Shown: positions 24,713-32,894 of the stretch, in pieces
Position numbering within the stretch: the first letter of the stretch is position 1
How the letters are laid out: each line of letters opens with the position of its first letter
Source: Streptomyces tanashiensis
GTDB lineage: Bacteria > Actinomycetota > Actinomycetes > Streptomycetales > Streptomycetaceae
DNA length: 64,000 nucleotides
Reading direction: 5' to 3'
Assembly: GCF_014648895.1 (NCBI RefSeq)
Contig: NZ_BMRZ01000013.1
Coordinates: forward strand, 124,001-188,000
Translations under genes and position numbers: made by a program
The notes under the pieces: generated by a model
Databases searched by the model: none
Told to the model about the DNA's origin: nothing
The model's input: the letters and a program-made list of their open reading frames with translations, nothing else

Positions 24713-24806
24713 TGCGCGCACGCGGGAACTCCCCGGCCTCCCCGTGCGTCTTCTCCGTGAGGCGGCACCGCCTCGTGAGGCAGCGGCACCGGAAGGAGGT
24801 GGCGGG

Positions 24807-25103
24807 ATGACGGTCAGGACCCTGGTCCTGCGCATCGTGGCGCCCCTGTTCTTCCTGCTCGCCCTCGCCGACCTGCTCCTCTCCGACGGCGCGAGCCTCT
24901 CCGCCGCCGTCGCCCTGGCCGCGACCGGCGTCGTCTGCGCCCTCTTCGGCGCCCGTACGGCCCCCGCCGTGCCGCCGACCGCCGTCCGCACCGCCATCCG
25001 TGACCGTGAGCGGCGCACCGCCTTCCTGCCCCAGCGCGACCCCGACGCCCGAGGGCGCCGCAGACCCCGCGCTCCCGGCCGTCCCCTCCCGACGGCCGCG
25101 TAG
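24807..25103 (+). CDS. Small membrane protein, DUF6412-like
   Basis: A 98-residue protein with two hydrophobic helices (LRIVAPLFFLLALADLLL and AAVALAATGVVCALFGA) and a basic, Arg-rich C-terminus. It matches what I remember as DUF6412, an actinobacterial family usually next to a YidC-like gene, as here. The ATG at 24807 follows a strong GGAAGGAGGT. Function is unknown; the conserved pairing suggests an accessory role for the insertase paralogue. Confidence 0.75.
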   Translation: MTVRTLVLRIVAPLFFLLALADLLLSDGASLSAAVALAATGVVCALFGARTAPAVPPTAVRTAIRDRERRTAFLPQRDPDARGRRRPRAPGRPLPTAA

Positions 25104-25201
25104 GGAGCCCGTACCACCCGTACAGCGACAAGCACCTTCCGCGGATCCGTCATGCCGAATTCCCCTGCTCCCGGCACGACGAGACCCCACGGAGGGCTCC
25201 C

Positions 25202-25924
25202 TTGAACGTCTTCGCTTCCCTGGTCGAGCGGCTCGCCGACCTGCTCCAGCCGCTCTTCGCCACCACCGCCACGGCCGCCGCGATCGTCCTCTTCACCGTG
25301 CTCGTGCGGCTCGCGGTCCACCCGCTCTCCCGGGCCGCCGCCCGCGGCCAGAAGGCCCGCACCCGCCTCGCCCCGCAGCTCGCAGCGCTCCGCAAGAAGC
25401 ACGCCAAGAACCCCGAGCGCCTGCAGAAGGCGATCATGGAGCTGCACGCCAAGGAGAAGGTCTCGCCGCTCGCCGGCTGCCTGCCGAGCCTGCTGCAGGC
25501 CCCCGCGTTCTTCCTGATGTACCACCTCTTCTCCAGCGGGCGGATGTCCGGACACAGCCTCTTCGCCGCCCCGCTCGGCGACCACTACGCCGACGCGCTC
25601 GCCGACGGGGGCGTCCTCGGCCCGGCCGGCCTGGTCTACCTCGTGCTCTTCGCGATCGTCGGCGCCGTCGCCACCTACACCTACCTCCGGGCCAAGCGGC
25701 AGCCGATGACCGTCCCGGTCGAGCCCGGCCAGCCGGGGGCGGGGGTGGCCGCGGGCATGGCCAAGTTCCTGCCGCTGCTCTCCTTCGCGACGCTGATCTC
25801 GGTCGCCGTCGTGCCGCTGGCCGCCGCGCTCTACATCGTCACCAGCACCACGTGGACCGCCGTCGAGCGGGCCTTCCTCTACCGGGACATGCCCGGGGCG
25901 GCCGGCGTGGTTACTCCCGCGTAA
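25202..25924 (+). CDS. YidC/Oxa1 family membrane insertase paralogue
   Basis: A 240-residue member of the YidC/Oxa1/Alb3 family, which helps insert proteins into the membrane. It has an N-terminal helix, the positively charged loop KARTRLAPQLAALRKKHAKNPERLQKAIMELHAKEKVSPLAGCLPSLLQAPAFFLMYHLF, and three more helices. It is shorter than the housekeeping YidC and not linked to rpmH/rnpA, so it is a second copy. The TTG at 25202 follows GGAGGG. It is preceded by the DUF6412-like gene. Confidence 0.9.
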   Translation: MNVFASLVERLADLLQPLFATTATAAAIVLFTVLVRLAVHPLSRAAARGQKARTRLAPQLAALRKKHAKNPERLQKAIMELHAKEKVSPLAGCLPSLLQAPAFFLMYHLFSSGRMSGHSLFAAPLGDHYADALADGGVLGPAGLVYLVLFAIVGAVATYTYLRAKRQPMTVPVEPGQPGAGVAAGMAKFLPLLSFATLISVAVVPLAAALYIVTSTTWTAVERAFLYRDMPGAAGVVTPA

Positions 25925-25969
25925 GGGTCCAGTCCGTGAACGGGGTCTTGCAGAGTGACCCAACCTCTT

Positions 25970-25989
25970 GGAGGATCGACCAATCCTCC
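25970..25989. promoter_or_regulatory. Inverted repeat upstream of the FAH-family gene
   Basis: GGAGGAT (25970-25976) and ATCCTCC (25983-25989) form a perfect 7-bp inverted repeat with a 6-bp spacer, 71 bp before the start at 26061. Its size fits an operator for a dimeric regulator; it could also be a weak hairpin terminator for the YidC-like gene. Confidence 0.5.
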
Positions 25990-26060
25990 GATGGCCGCAC
26001 TCCATCGGCCGGGGCACCTCAGGGCCTTCCCGGGCCCACCTCGACCACAGGGAGAAGACC

Positions 26061-26918
26061 ATGAAGCTGCTGCGTGTCGGCCCGCCGGGAGCCGAGCGTC
26101 CCGCCCTGCTCGACCAGGACGGAACGCTTCGCGACCTGTCCGCCCTCGTCGACGACATCGACGGCAGCGTGCTCGCCGACGCCTCCGCCCTCGACCGCAT
26201 CCGGGCCGCGGCCGGCGCCGGCGTGCTGCCCGCGCTCGACGCCACCGGGCTGCGCGTCGGCCCGCCGGTCGGCCGGATCGGCAAGGTCGTGTGCATCGGG
26301 CTGAACTACCACGGGCACGCCGCCGAGACCGGTCAGGCCACCCCCGCCGAGCCCGTCGTCTTCCTCAAGGCCGCCGACACCGTCGTCGGCCCGGACGACA
26401 CCGTGCTCGTACCGCGCGGCTCGGTGAAGACCGACTGGGAGGTGGAGCTCGCGATCGTCATCGGCCGCACCGCCCGCTACCTGGAGACCGACGAGCAGGC
26501 CCTCGCGCACGTCGCCGGATACGCGGTCGCCCACGACGTCTCCGAGCGCGAGTTCCAGATCGAGCGCGGCGGCACCTGGGACAAGGGCAAGAACTGCGAG
26601 ACCTTCAACCCGCTCGGCCCCTGGCTGGTCACCGCCGACGAGGTGCCCGACCCGCAGGACCTCGGCCTGAAGCTGTGGGTCAACGGCGAGCTCAAGCAGG
26701 ACGGCCACACCTCGGACCAGATCTTCCCGGTCGCGGAAGTCGTCCGGTACGTCAGCCGGTTCATGACCCTGTACCCGGGCGACATCATCAACACCGGTAC
26801 GCCCGCGGGCGTCGCCATGGGGCAGCCGGAGCCCAAGCCGTACCTGCGCCCCGGTGACGTGGTCGAGCTGGAGGTCGAGGGCCTCGGCCGGCAGCGCCAG
26901 GAGCTCAAAGGCGCCTGA
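26061..26918 (+). CDS. Fumarylacetoacetate hydrolase family protein
   Basis: A 285-residue FAH-superfamily enzyme. The C-terminal two-thirds carries GKVVCIGLNYHGHAAE, PVVFLKAADTVVGPDDTV, the metal site pattern DWEVELAIVIGRTAR, YAVAHDVSEREFQIERGGTWDKGKNCETFNPLGPWLV, and GDIINTGTPAGVAMG. Members act as isomerases/decarboxylases or acylpyruvate hydrolases in aromatic or sugar-acid breakdown; the exact substrate cannot be read here. The ATG at 26061 follows GGGAGAAG. It stands alone behind a candidate operator. Confidence 0.9.
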   Translation: MKLLRVGPPGAERPALLDQDGTLRDLSALVDDIDGSVLADASALDRIRAAAGAGVLPALDATGLRVGPPVGRIGKVVCIGLNYHGHAAETGQATPAEPVVFLKAADTVVGPDDTVLVPRGSVKTDWEVELAIVIGRTARYLETDEQALAHVAGYAVAHDVSEREFQIERGGTWDKGKNCETFNPLGPWLVTADEVPDPQDLGLKLWVNGELKQDGHTSDQIFPVAEVVRYVSRFMTLYPGDIINTGTPAGVAMGQPEPKPYLRPGDVVELEVEGLGRQRQELKGA

Positions 26919-27021
26919 CAGCCGGGGGCGGCGGGCGCACGCCTGACCGCACGGGTGCGAAAGCGGCGGCGCTCCGCGTGGGGCGTCGCCATTTTCGTAC
27001 CCTTTTTGCATATTGCCCGAT

Positions 27022-28533
27022 ATGGAACCTCTCTCGTACGAGCGTCGACGCGACCGGCGCCGCCTCGCCCTCATCGCCGCGTCCACGGTCGGGGCCACCG
27101 CCCTCGTCGGCGTGCTCGCCGTCACCGGCCACGCCGATCCGCTGCCGGGCGGCCTCGGCCCCTGCAAGCCGGGCAACTGCCCCACGAAGTACCCCGACGA
27201 CAACGGCAGCGGCGCCGTCACCTACCGGGACAACAACATCAACGTCTTCGTCGGCGGCGACTTCCTCGTCCGCGAGGCCGCGGCGGAGGCCGAGGGCAAG
27301 GTCGTCGTCCTCGGTGGCTTCGACCAGAACAAGAGGGCCGGTGTCTCCGCCGTCTACAACGTCGGCGTCGCCGGCGTCGGCTCGCGCGTCCCGCCCGAGA
27401 ACGGCACGGACTTCCTGACCGTCGGCAAGAACCTGACGGTCGCGAGCGGGCAGCGCCTGCTCGCCGAGGAGGGGACGACCCACGGCGTCGTACGGTACGG
27501 GGGCGCCCTCTCCGGCACGGTGAGCCCGGCGCCGGTCCACGACACCGCGGCCGCCGACCCGTACCAGGCGCTCCGGGGGCAGCTCACCGACGCGAGCCGG
27601 TGCTACGCGTACGTGAACGGGGCCTCCCGCACCCCCACCGGGACGGCCGTCGACAACGACTGGGAGACGCTCTTCACGGGTGACGGCACGTCGTCGCTCC
27701 AGGTCTTCAACGTCGCCTTCGACCTGGAGTCGGCGAGAGGCGGCCAGCAGGGCATCCGCTTCGAGAGGATCCCGGCCGGCGCGACGGTCCTCGTCAACGT
27801 CCTCGGCGCCGACCGCACCGTCGACTCGTACATCAACCAGCTGCCGGACGGCCTGCGCGAGCGGGTCCTGTGGAACTTCCCCGACGCCGTGAAGGTGAAG
27901 TTCGAAGGCACGGCGCAGTTCGCCGGCAGCGTGCTCATCGGCAACCAGGCCAGCACGACGACGGTGACGATGCCCGGCATGAACGGCCGCTTCTTCACCA
28001 CCGGCAACCTGACCCATGCCTCGGAGGCCGGCGGCGGCGGCGGTCAGGAGATCCACGCCTACCCGTTCAACGGCGACCTGCCGTCCTGCACGGACCCGAC
28101 GCCCACGCCGACGGACCCGACGCCCACGCCGACGGACCCGACGCCGACACCGACCGATCCGACGCCCACGCCGACGGACCCGACCCCGACCCCGACGGAC
28201 CCCACTCCCACGCCGACCGACCCGACCCCGACGCCGACCCGTCCGACCCCGACGCCCACCGACCACACGAGCGGCGGGTGGACGGACGGCGGTTCGACGG
28301 ACGGTGGCGGGACGACCGGCGGCTGGACCGGCGGCGGATCGTCCACCGGCGGTGACTCCGGCTACGGCGACAACGGCTACGGCGACTCCGGCGGCGACCA
28401 CGGCCCGCACGGCGAGCTCTCCGAGACCGGAGCCGGCACCGGGAAGATCGTCATGGGCGCCACCGGGGTCGCCCTCGCCGTCGGCGGTGGCGCGCTGGTG
28501 TTCGTCAGCCGTCGCCGGAGGCGGGCGGACTGA
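27022..28533 (+). CDS. Choice-of-anchor A surface protein with LSETG sorting signal
   Basis: A 503-residue exported protein. It has an N-terminal signal (RRRLALIAASTVGATALVGVLAVTGHA), a choice-of-anchor A domain of about 300 residues (YRDNNINVFVGGDFLV, GQEIHAYPFNGDLP), a stalk made of repeated DPTPTPT units, a Gly/Ser/Asp-rich linker, and a C-terminal sorting signal LSETG followed by a hydrophobic helix and RRRRR. It should be anchored to peptidoglycan by sortase E. The ATG at 27022 is used; a TTG at 27013 is also in frame. Ice-binding or adhesive domains are known relatives, but the ligand is unknown. Confidence 0.88.
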   Translation: MEPLSYERRRDRRRLALIAASTVGATALVGVLAVTGHADPLPGGLGPCKPGNCPTKYPDDNGSGAVTYRDNNINVFVGGDFLVREAAAEAEGKVVVLGGFDQNKRAGVSAVYNVGVAGVGSRVPPENGTDFLTVGKNLTVASGQRLLAEEGTTHGVVRYGGALSGTVSPAPVHDTAAADPYQALRGQLTDASRCYAYVNGASRTPTGTAVDNDWETLFTGDGTSSLQVFNVAFDLESARGGQQGIRFERIPAGATVLVNVLGADRTVDSYINQLPDGLRERVLWNFPDAVKVKFEGTAQFAGSVLIGNQASTTTVTMPGMNGRFFTTGNLTHASEAGGGGGQEIHAYPFNGDLPSCTDPTPTPTDPTPTPTDPTPTPTDPTPTPTDPTPTPTDPTPTPTDPTPTPTRPTPTPTDHTSGGWTDGGSTDGGGTTGGWTGGGSSTGGDSGYGDNGYGDSGGDHGPHGELSETGAGTGKIVMGATGVALAVGGGALVFVSRRRRRAD

Positions 28534-28540
28534 GCGGTCG

Positions 28541-29629
28541 TCACAGGGTGACCACACGGCCCTCGCGGGCCGAGAGCCGTGCCGCCTCCAGGACGTCCAG
28601 GGCGGCGGCCGCCTCGTGCGCGGTGACCGGGTTCTCACCGGTGCCGCGCACCGCGGCGGCGACGGCCGCGTAGTACGCCGGGTAGTCGCCGGGCAGCGAC
28701 TCCACCGGGGTGCCGCCGCCCGTCAGCGGTGACTCCCCGGCGCCGATCCGGCCCCACATCTCCTCCGGCTCGGTGCCCCAGACGGCGCCGGGCCCGGGCC
28801 GCAGCCCCTCGCGGAGGGTGGCCTCCTGGGGGTCGAGCCCGTACTTCACGAAGCCCGCGTGCTGCCCGAGCACCCGGAAGCGGGGGCCGAGCTGGGCGGT
28901 GGTCGCGCTCACGTACAGATGGGAGCGGACCCCGTTCGCGTGGGTGAGCGCGAGGAAGGTGTCGTCGTCGGCCTCGGCGCCCGGCCGGCGCACGTCCGAC
29001 TCGGCGTACACCGAGACCACCGGGCCGAAGAGCACGAGGGCCTGGTCGACGACGTGGCTGCCGAGGTCGTAGAGCAGGCCGCCGATCTCCTCGGGCGCGC
29101 CGGACTCCCGCCAGCCGCCCTTGGGGTGCGGGCGCCACCGCTCGAAGCGGGACTCGAAGCGCTGGACCTCGCCGAGCGCGTCCTCGTCGAGGAGCCGCCG
29201 CAGCGTGCGGAAGTCGCTGTCCCAGCGGCGGTTCTGGAAGACCGACAGGAGCAGGCCGCGTTCCTCGGCCAGGGCGGCGAGCGCGCGGGCCTCGGCGGCG
29301 GTCCCGGCGAGCGGCTTGTCGACGACGACCGGGAGACCGGCCTCCAGGGCGGCCGTGGCGACGGCGACGTGCGTCTTGTTGGGGGAGGCGACGACGATCA
29401 GGTCCAGCTCCTCGGCCCCCCGCTGCCACAGCTCCTCGGGGCGGGCGACGACCCGGACGCCGGGGTGCGCGGCCCGGGCCTCGGCGGCCCGCTCGGGATT
29501 GCCGGTGGTGACGGCGGAGAGGACGAGGTCCTCGGAGGCGGCGATCAGCGGGGCGTGGAAGACGGAGCCCGCGAGGCCGTAGCCGACGAGTCCGACGCGG
29601 AGCGGGGTGCGGGGGCCGGTGCCAGTCAT
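28541..29629 (-). CDS. Gfo/Idh/MocA family oxidoreductase
   Basis: A 362-residue NAD(P)-dependent dehydrogenase. The N-terminal Rossmann fold reads VGLVGYGLAGSVFHAPLI, the cofactor/catalytic motif is VVVDKPLAGTAAEA (EKP-type Lys), and the C-terminal half has EIGGLLYDLGSHVVDQALVLFG typical of the MocA C domain. Substrates of the family are sugars, inositols and similar polyols. The ATG at 29629 is used. It is divergent from a ROK regulator with a palindrome between, so it is likely the regulated target. Confidence 0.92.
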   Translation of the reverse strand: MTGTGPRTPLRVGLVGYGLAGSVFHAPLIAASEDLVLSAVTTGNPERAAEARAAHPGVRVVARPEELWQRGAEELDLIVVASPNKTHVAVATAALEAGLPVVVDKPLAGTAAEARALAALAEERGLLLSVFQNRRWDSDFRTLRRLLDEDALGEVQRFESRFERWRPHPKGGWRESGAPEEIGGLLYDLGSHVVDQALVLFGPVVSVYAESDVRRPGAEADDDTFLALTHANGVRSHLYVSATTAQLGPRFRVLGQHAGFVKYGLDPQEATLREGLRPGPGAVWGTEPEEMWGRIGAGESPLTGGGTPVESLPGDYPAYYAAVAAAVRGTGENPVTAHEAAAALDVLEAARLSAREGRVVTL

Positions 29630-29641
29630 GGATCCACTTAA

Positions 29642-29654
29642 GCAACGCTGTTGC
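29642..29654. promoter_or_regulatory. Operator-like palindrome between oxidoreductase and ROK genes
   Basis: GCAAC-GCT-GTTGC is a perfect inverted repeat with flanking partial symmetry (CTTAA before, CAAAG after). It lies 13 bp from the oxidoreductase start and 31 bp from the ROK start, suited to ROK-protein autoregulation. Confidence 0.6.
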
Positions 29655-29684
29655 CAAAGTGCAAGCGACGGCGACAATGGGGGA

Positions 29685-30800
29685 GTGAGGAATGACCTGG
29701 TGGGAGTGAACGTGCCGGCCCTGCGCAGCCACAACGCGGCGCTCGTGCTCGATCTGCTGCGCACGGCGGGGGAGAGCGGGATCAGCCGCCTGGAGCTGGC
29801 CGAGCGGACCGGGCTCACCCCGCAGGCCGTCAGCAAGATCACCGCGCGGCTCCGGGCGGAGGGCCTCGCCGCGGAGGCCGGCCACCGCGCCTCGACCGGC
29901 GGCAAGCCCCGCACGGTCCTGCGCCTGGAGCCCTCCGCCGCGTACGCCGTCGGCGTCCACCTCGACCGCGACGAACTCACGGCCCTCCTGACCGACCTCG
30001 CGGGCACGGTCCTGGAGGTGCGCCGCCGCCCCGTGGACCTGGGTGCGGGTGCCGGGCCGGTCCTGGACGCGGTGACGGAGGAGGTACGCGCGCTGCTGGG
30101 CACGGCCCCGACGGGCGGGAGCGACGCGGTGGCCCCGGGCCGGAGCCGTACGGTTCCGGCCGGCGGCCGTGTGCTCGGGGTCGGGGTCGCCATGCCCGGG
30201 CCGCTGGACCACCGGGCCGGGGTGCCGGGCCGGGTGACGGGCTTCCCCGAGTGGGCCGGTCACCCCGTACGGGACGAGCTGGCCGCGCGCCTCGGCCTGC
30301 CCGTCGTCCTCGACAAGGACACCAACGCCGCCGCCCTCGGACTCGCCCTGCGCCCCGCCGCCCCCGGCTCCTTCGCCTACGTCCACCTCGGTACGGGGCT
30401 CGGCGCCGGCCTCGTCCTCGGCGGCGCGCCGCTGCGCGGGGACAGGACCGGGGCGGGCGAGCTCGGCCACCAGACCGTGCGGCTCGACGGGGAGCCGTGC
30501 GGCTGCGGCGGGCGCGGCTGCCTGGAGGCCCTGTGCCTGGCGGCCGTCGCGCGCGGCGAACTCGGCGAGGCCGCGCGGATCCTGGGCACGGGCGCGGCCA
30601 ACCTCGTCCGGCTCCTCGACATCGACCAGGTCCTCCTGGGCGGTCGGGTGGTGCTCGCCGCGCCGGAGGTCTTCGCGGAGGGGGTCCGGGAGGTGCTGAC
30701 CGGCCTCGGTCTGACGGCCCCGGTGGGCCTCGCGACCGGGCGGGACGGGGTGGCGGAGGGCGCGGCGTGGCTGACGCTGGCGCCGGTCTTCGGGAAGTGA
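29685..30800 (+). CDS. ROK family transcriptional regulator
   Basis: A 371-residue sugar-responsive repressor. Residues 1-75 form a winged helix (LELAERTGLTPQAVSKITARLRAEGL), followed by a ROK sugar-kinase fold with AYAVGVHLDRDELTALLTDL, GVGVAMPGPLDHRAG, DKDTNAAALG, HLGTGLGAGLVLGG and the zinc motif CGCGGRGCLEALC. It probably controls the divergent oxidoreductase. The GTG at 29685 is used; GTG 29700 or 29706 are alternatives. The 3' end runs into a tandem repeat that continues after the stop. Confidence 0.9.
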   Translation: MRNDLVGVNVPALRSHNAALVLDLLRTAGESGISRLELAERTGLTPQAVSKITARLRAEGLAAEAGHRASTGGKPRTVLRLEPSAAYAVGVHLDRDELTALLTDLAGTVLEVRRRPVDLGAGAGPVLDAVTEEVRALLGTAPTGGSDAVAPGRSRTVPAGGRVLGVGVAMPGPLDHRAGVPGRVTGFPEWAGHPVRDELAARLGLPVVLDKDTNAAALGLALRPAAPGSFAYVHLGTGLGAGLVLGGAPLRGDRTGAGELGHQTVRLDGEPCGCGGRGCLEALCLAAVARGELGEAARILGTGAANLVRLLDIDQVLLGGRVVLAAPEVFAEGVREVLTGLGLTAPVGLATGRDGVAEGAAWLTLAPVFGK

Positions 30801-30951
30801 GCAGGCGCCCCGGTCTTCGGGAAGTGAGCAGGCGCCCCGGTCCCGGGAAGGTGAGCAGGCGCCCCGGTCCTCGGGAAGCAGGCGCCCCGGTCCTCGGGAA
30901 GCGGGCGCCCCGGTCCTCCGGACGTGACCGCCCCGGTCCTCCGGACGTGAC
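30776..30951 (+). repeat. Tandem repeat array starting in the ROK stop region
   Basis: About six imperfect copies of a 22-30 bp unit with the core GCGCCCCGGTCYTCGGGAAG follow each other from the last codons of the ROK gene to 30951; later copies change to CCGCCCCGGTCCTCCGGACGTGA. The first copy encodes the C-terminus (APVFGK), so the array grew from the gene end. The remaining intergenic stretch to 31099 shows nothing else. Confidence 0.8.
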
Positions 30952-31099
30952 CGCAGTAATTCCGATCATCGGAAAGTAGGCCGATCGGGCGGATCCTTCG
31001 GTCCCGACGGTGGTCTCCCCGGTGTCGCTGCCCCGCCCACCCCCTCCCGCGTGGCAGCGTCACCGCCGTCCCCATGACCTCAGCGAAGGCAGCCGTCCC

Positions 31100-31951
31100 A
31101 TGGCACCCGCCCCCCTGCGTCCGAGCGGCGTCCGCGCCGCGACCGTGGCCGCCGCAGCGGCGGCCACGGTCGCGATCGCCGGCCCGTCGTCCGCCGTCCC
31201 CGCCCCCGACCCGCCCGCCCCCAGCTGCGGCACCCCGGCCGACGGCGGCTTCCCGCTGGACACCCGGATCCACGGCGGTCCGGCCGACTATCCGGCGGGC
31301 GGCCCGTTCCAGGCCTGGAAGCTCGACCTCACCAACGCCACCGACGCCTCCTGCTCGGGCGTCCATCCGGTGCTCGTCCTCACCGACCGGGACCGGGCCC
31401 TGCGTCCGGAGCAGATCCGGTTCGAGTTCTACGACGCCGGCTCCTCACGCTGGCGCCCGGTGGCCTTCGAGGCGACCGAGGAGGCCGAGAACGTCGGCGC
31501 GTTCACCGGCTTCGGCGGCTTCGCGGTGCCCGCGGGCCGGACCCTCACCGTCCCCGTACGCCTCACGTTCGAGGCGGAGACGGCGCCGGACGAGGTCGTC
31601 GTCAACGCGGCGGTCGTGCAGCGCCGGGGTGAGGACGGGGACTGGATCGGAGAGTCCGGCGACTACCGCCTGACCGTGCGCCCCGCCGAGTCCGCCGCAC
31701 CCACCGCACCTGACACATCCGGCCCGCCCGACCCCTCGGCGCCACCCGCCGAGGCGGCCCGCCCGCCGGCCCCGGCCGTGTCCGGCACGGCGCCCGCCCA
31801 GGACCCCGCCGACGTCGCTCAGGGGCCCGAACTGGCCAGCACGGGACGGGAGTCCGAGGGGTACGCGAGGGTCCTCGTCCCGCTCGCCGCCGGCCTGGTC
31901 CTGCTCGGCGCCGTCCTCGTCCGGACCGTCCGGCGCGCCCGGCACCGCTGA
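31100..31951 (+). CDS. Secreted surface protein with LASTG sorting signal
   Basis: A 283-residue exported protein with a signal peptide (TVAAAAAATVAIAGPSSAVPA), a folded domain with DTRIHGGPADYPAGGPFQAWKLDLTNATDASCSGVHPVLVLTD and a beta-rich pattern, a Pro/Ala-rich linker, and the C-terminal sorting signal ELASTG followed by a hydrophobic helix and RRARHR. It is likely anchored by sortase E. The domain is one I know only as recurring in Streptomyces surface proteins and no function is assigned. The ATG at 31100 is used. Confidence 0.85.
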   Translation: MAPAPLRPSGVRAATVAAAAAATVAIAGPSSAVPAPDPPAPSCGTPADGGFPLDTRIHGGPADYPAGGPFQAWKLDLTNATDASCSGVHPVLVLTDRDRALRPEQIRFEFYDAGSSRWRPVAFEATEEAENVGAFTGFGGFAVPAGRTLTVPVRLTFEAETAPDEVVVNAAVVQRRGEDGDWIGESGDYRLTVRPAESAAPTAPDTSGPPDPSAPPAEAARPPAPAVSGTAPAQDPADVAQGPELASTGRESEGYARVLVPLAAGLVLLGAVLVRTVRRARHR

Positions 31952-32001
31952 GCCATGCGCCGTACACCTTCCCGTTCATCCCCGTCTGCGACCATCCCCG
32001 G

Positions 32002-32760
32002 ATGAACTACCAGACCAGCCCCGGCGCCCCCGTCCGCTCCGGCATCCCCGAGCACGGCCGCGTCCCCAAGTACTACGCCGTCAAGGCGAAGATCGCCCTG
32101 ATGGTCGACGAGTTGGGGGAGGGCGGGCTGCTGCCCACCGAGCGCGATCTCGCCGTCCGGTACGAGGTGTCCCGCGAGACCGTCCGGCAGGCGCTGCGCG
32201 AACTCCTCCTGGAGGGGCGGCTGCGCCGCCAGGGCCGGGGCACCGTCGTCGCCGGCCCCAAGCTGGAGCAGCCCCTCTCGCTCGCCAGCTACACGGAGGG
32301 CGTGCGCCTGCAGGGCCGCCGCCCCGGCCGCAGCCTGATCTCGCTCGACCGCTTCCCCTGCCCGGAGGCGCTGGCGCCCGAGGTCGGCGCCGAACGCGGC
32401 GAGCCCGTCTGGCACATGGAGCGCGTGCTGCTCGCCGACGACGAGCGGGTCGGTCTGGAGAGCACGTACGTCTCCGAGGCCCGCGCCCCGCGCCTGGACA
32501 CCGAGTTCGACCCGGACTCCTCCTTCTACGCCTACCTCCACGACCGGCTCGGCATCTCGTTCGGCGACGCCGACGAGCGCATCGAGACCGTCCTCGCGAC
32601 CCCCCGCGAGGCCCTGCTCATCGGCACGCCGCCGGCGCTGCCGATGCTGCTGCTCCACCGCGTCTCGCGGGACACCTCGGGGCGGCCCCTGGAGCGGGTC
32701 CGCACGCTCTACCGGGGCGACCGGTTCAGCTTCACCACGCATCTGGGGCAGCGGGGCTGA
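32002..32760 (+). CDS. GntR family regulator, HutC/UTRA type (PhnF-like)
   Basis: A 252-residue regulator with an N-terminal winged helix (LLPTERDLAVRYEVSRETVRQALRELLLEGRLRRQGRGTVVA) and a C-terminal UTRA ligand domain (LISLDRFPCPEALAPEVGAERGEPVWHMERVLLADDE). The position before an aminophosphonate-type operon on the same strand points to a PhnF-like controller responding to phosphonate or phosphate. Candidate operators are the 29-bp elements at 32792 and 38558. No clear ribosome site precedes the ATG at 32002, so the message may be nearly leaderless. Confidence 0.88.
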   Translation: MNYQTSPGAPVRSGIPEHGRVPKYYAVKAKIALMVDELGEGGLLPTERDLAVRYEVSRETVRQALRELLLEGRLRRQGRGTVVAGPKLEQPLSLASYTEGVRLQGRRPGRSLISLDRFPCPEALAPEVGAERGEPVWHMERVLLADDERVGLESTYVSEARAPRLDTEFDPDSSFYAYLHDRLGISFGDADERIETVLATPREALLIGTPPALPMLLLHRVSRDTSGRPLERVRTLYRGDRFSFTTHLGQRG

Positions 32761-32791
32761 GCGCCCGGCGCCGCGCCGACCTCCCCGTTTG

Positions 32792-32820
32792 ATCGCGGAA
32801 CGGTAACGGGTCTGGTCCAA
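32792..32820 (+). promoter_or_regulatory. Shared 29-bp promoter element, copy 1 (phosphonate locus)
   Basis: ATCGCGGAA-CGG-TAACGGGT-CT-GGTCCAA lies 74 bp before the FAD oxidoreductase. It matches the element at 38558-38586 at 24 of 29 positions. The end GGGTCTGGTCCA resembles the PhnF operator core TGGTATAGACCA of mycobacteria. It is probably an operator/promoter of the GntR regulator. Confidence 0.65.
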
Positions 32821-32894
32821 GCTTGTCGGTCCGTTCACCGTCCCGTCGTCCGCCGGATCCGTCCGGTCCACCCACCCCCGCGACCGTCGACGTC

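Noticed and set aside
28085..28262. Short regularly spaced repeats that could look like a CRISPR array
   Set aside because: They encode the DPTPTPT stalk of a surface protein in frame, without unique spacers or cas genes.
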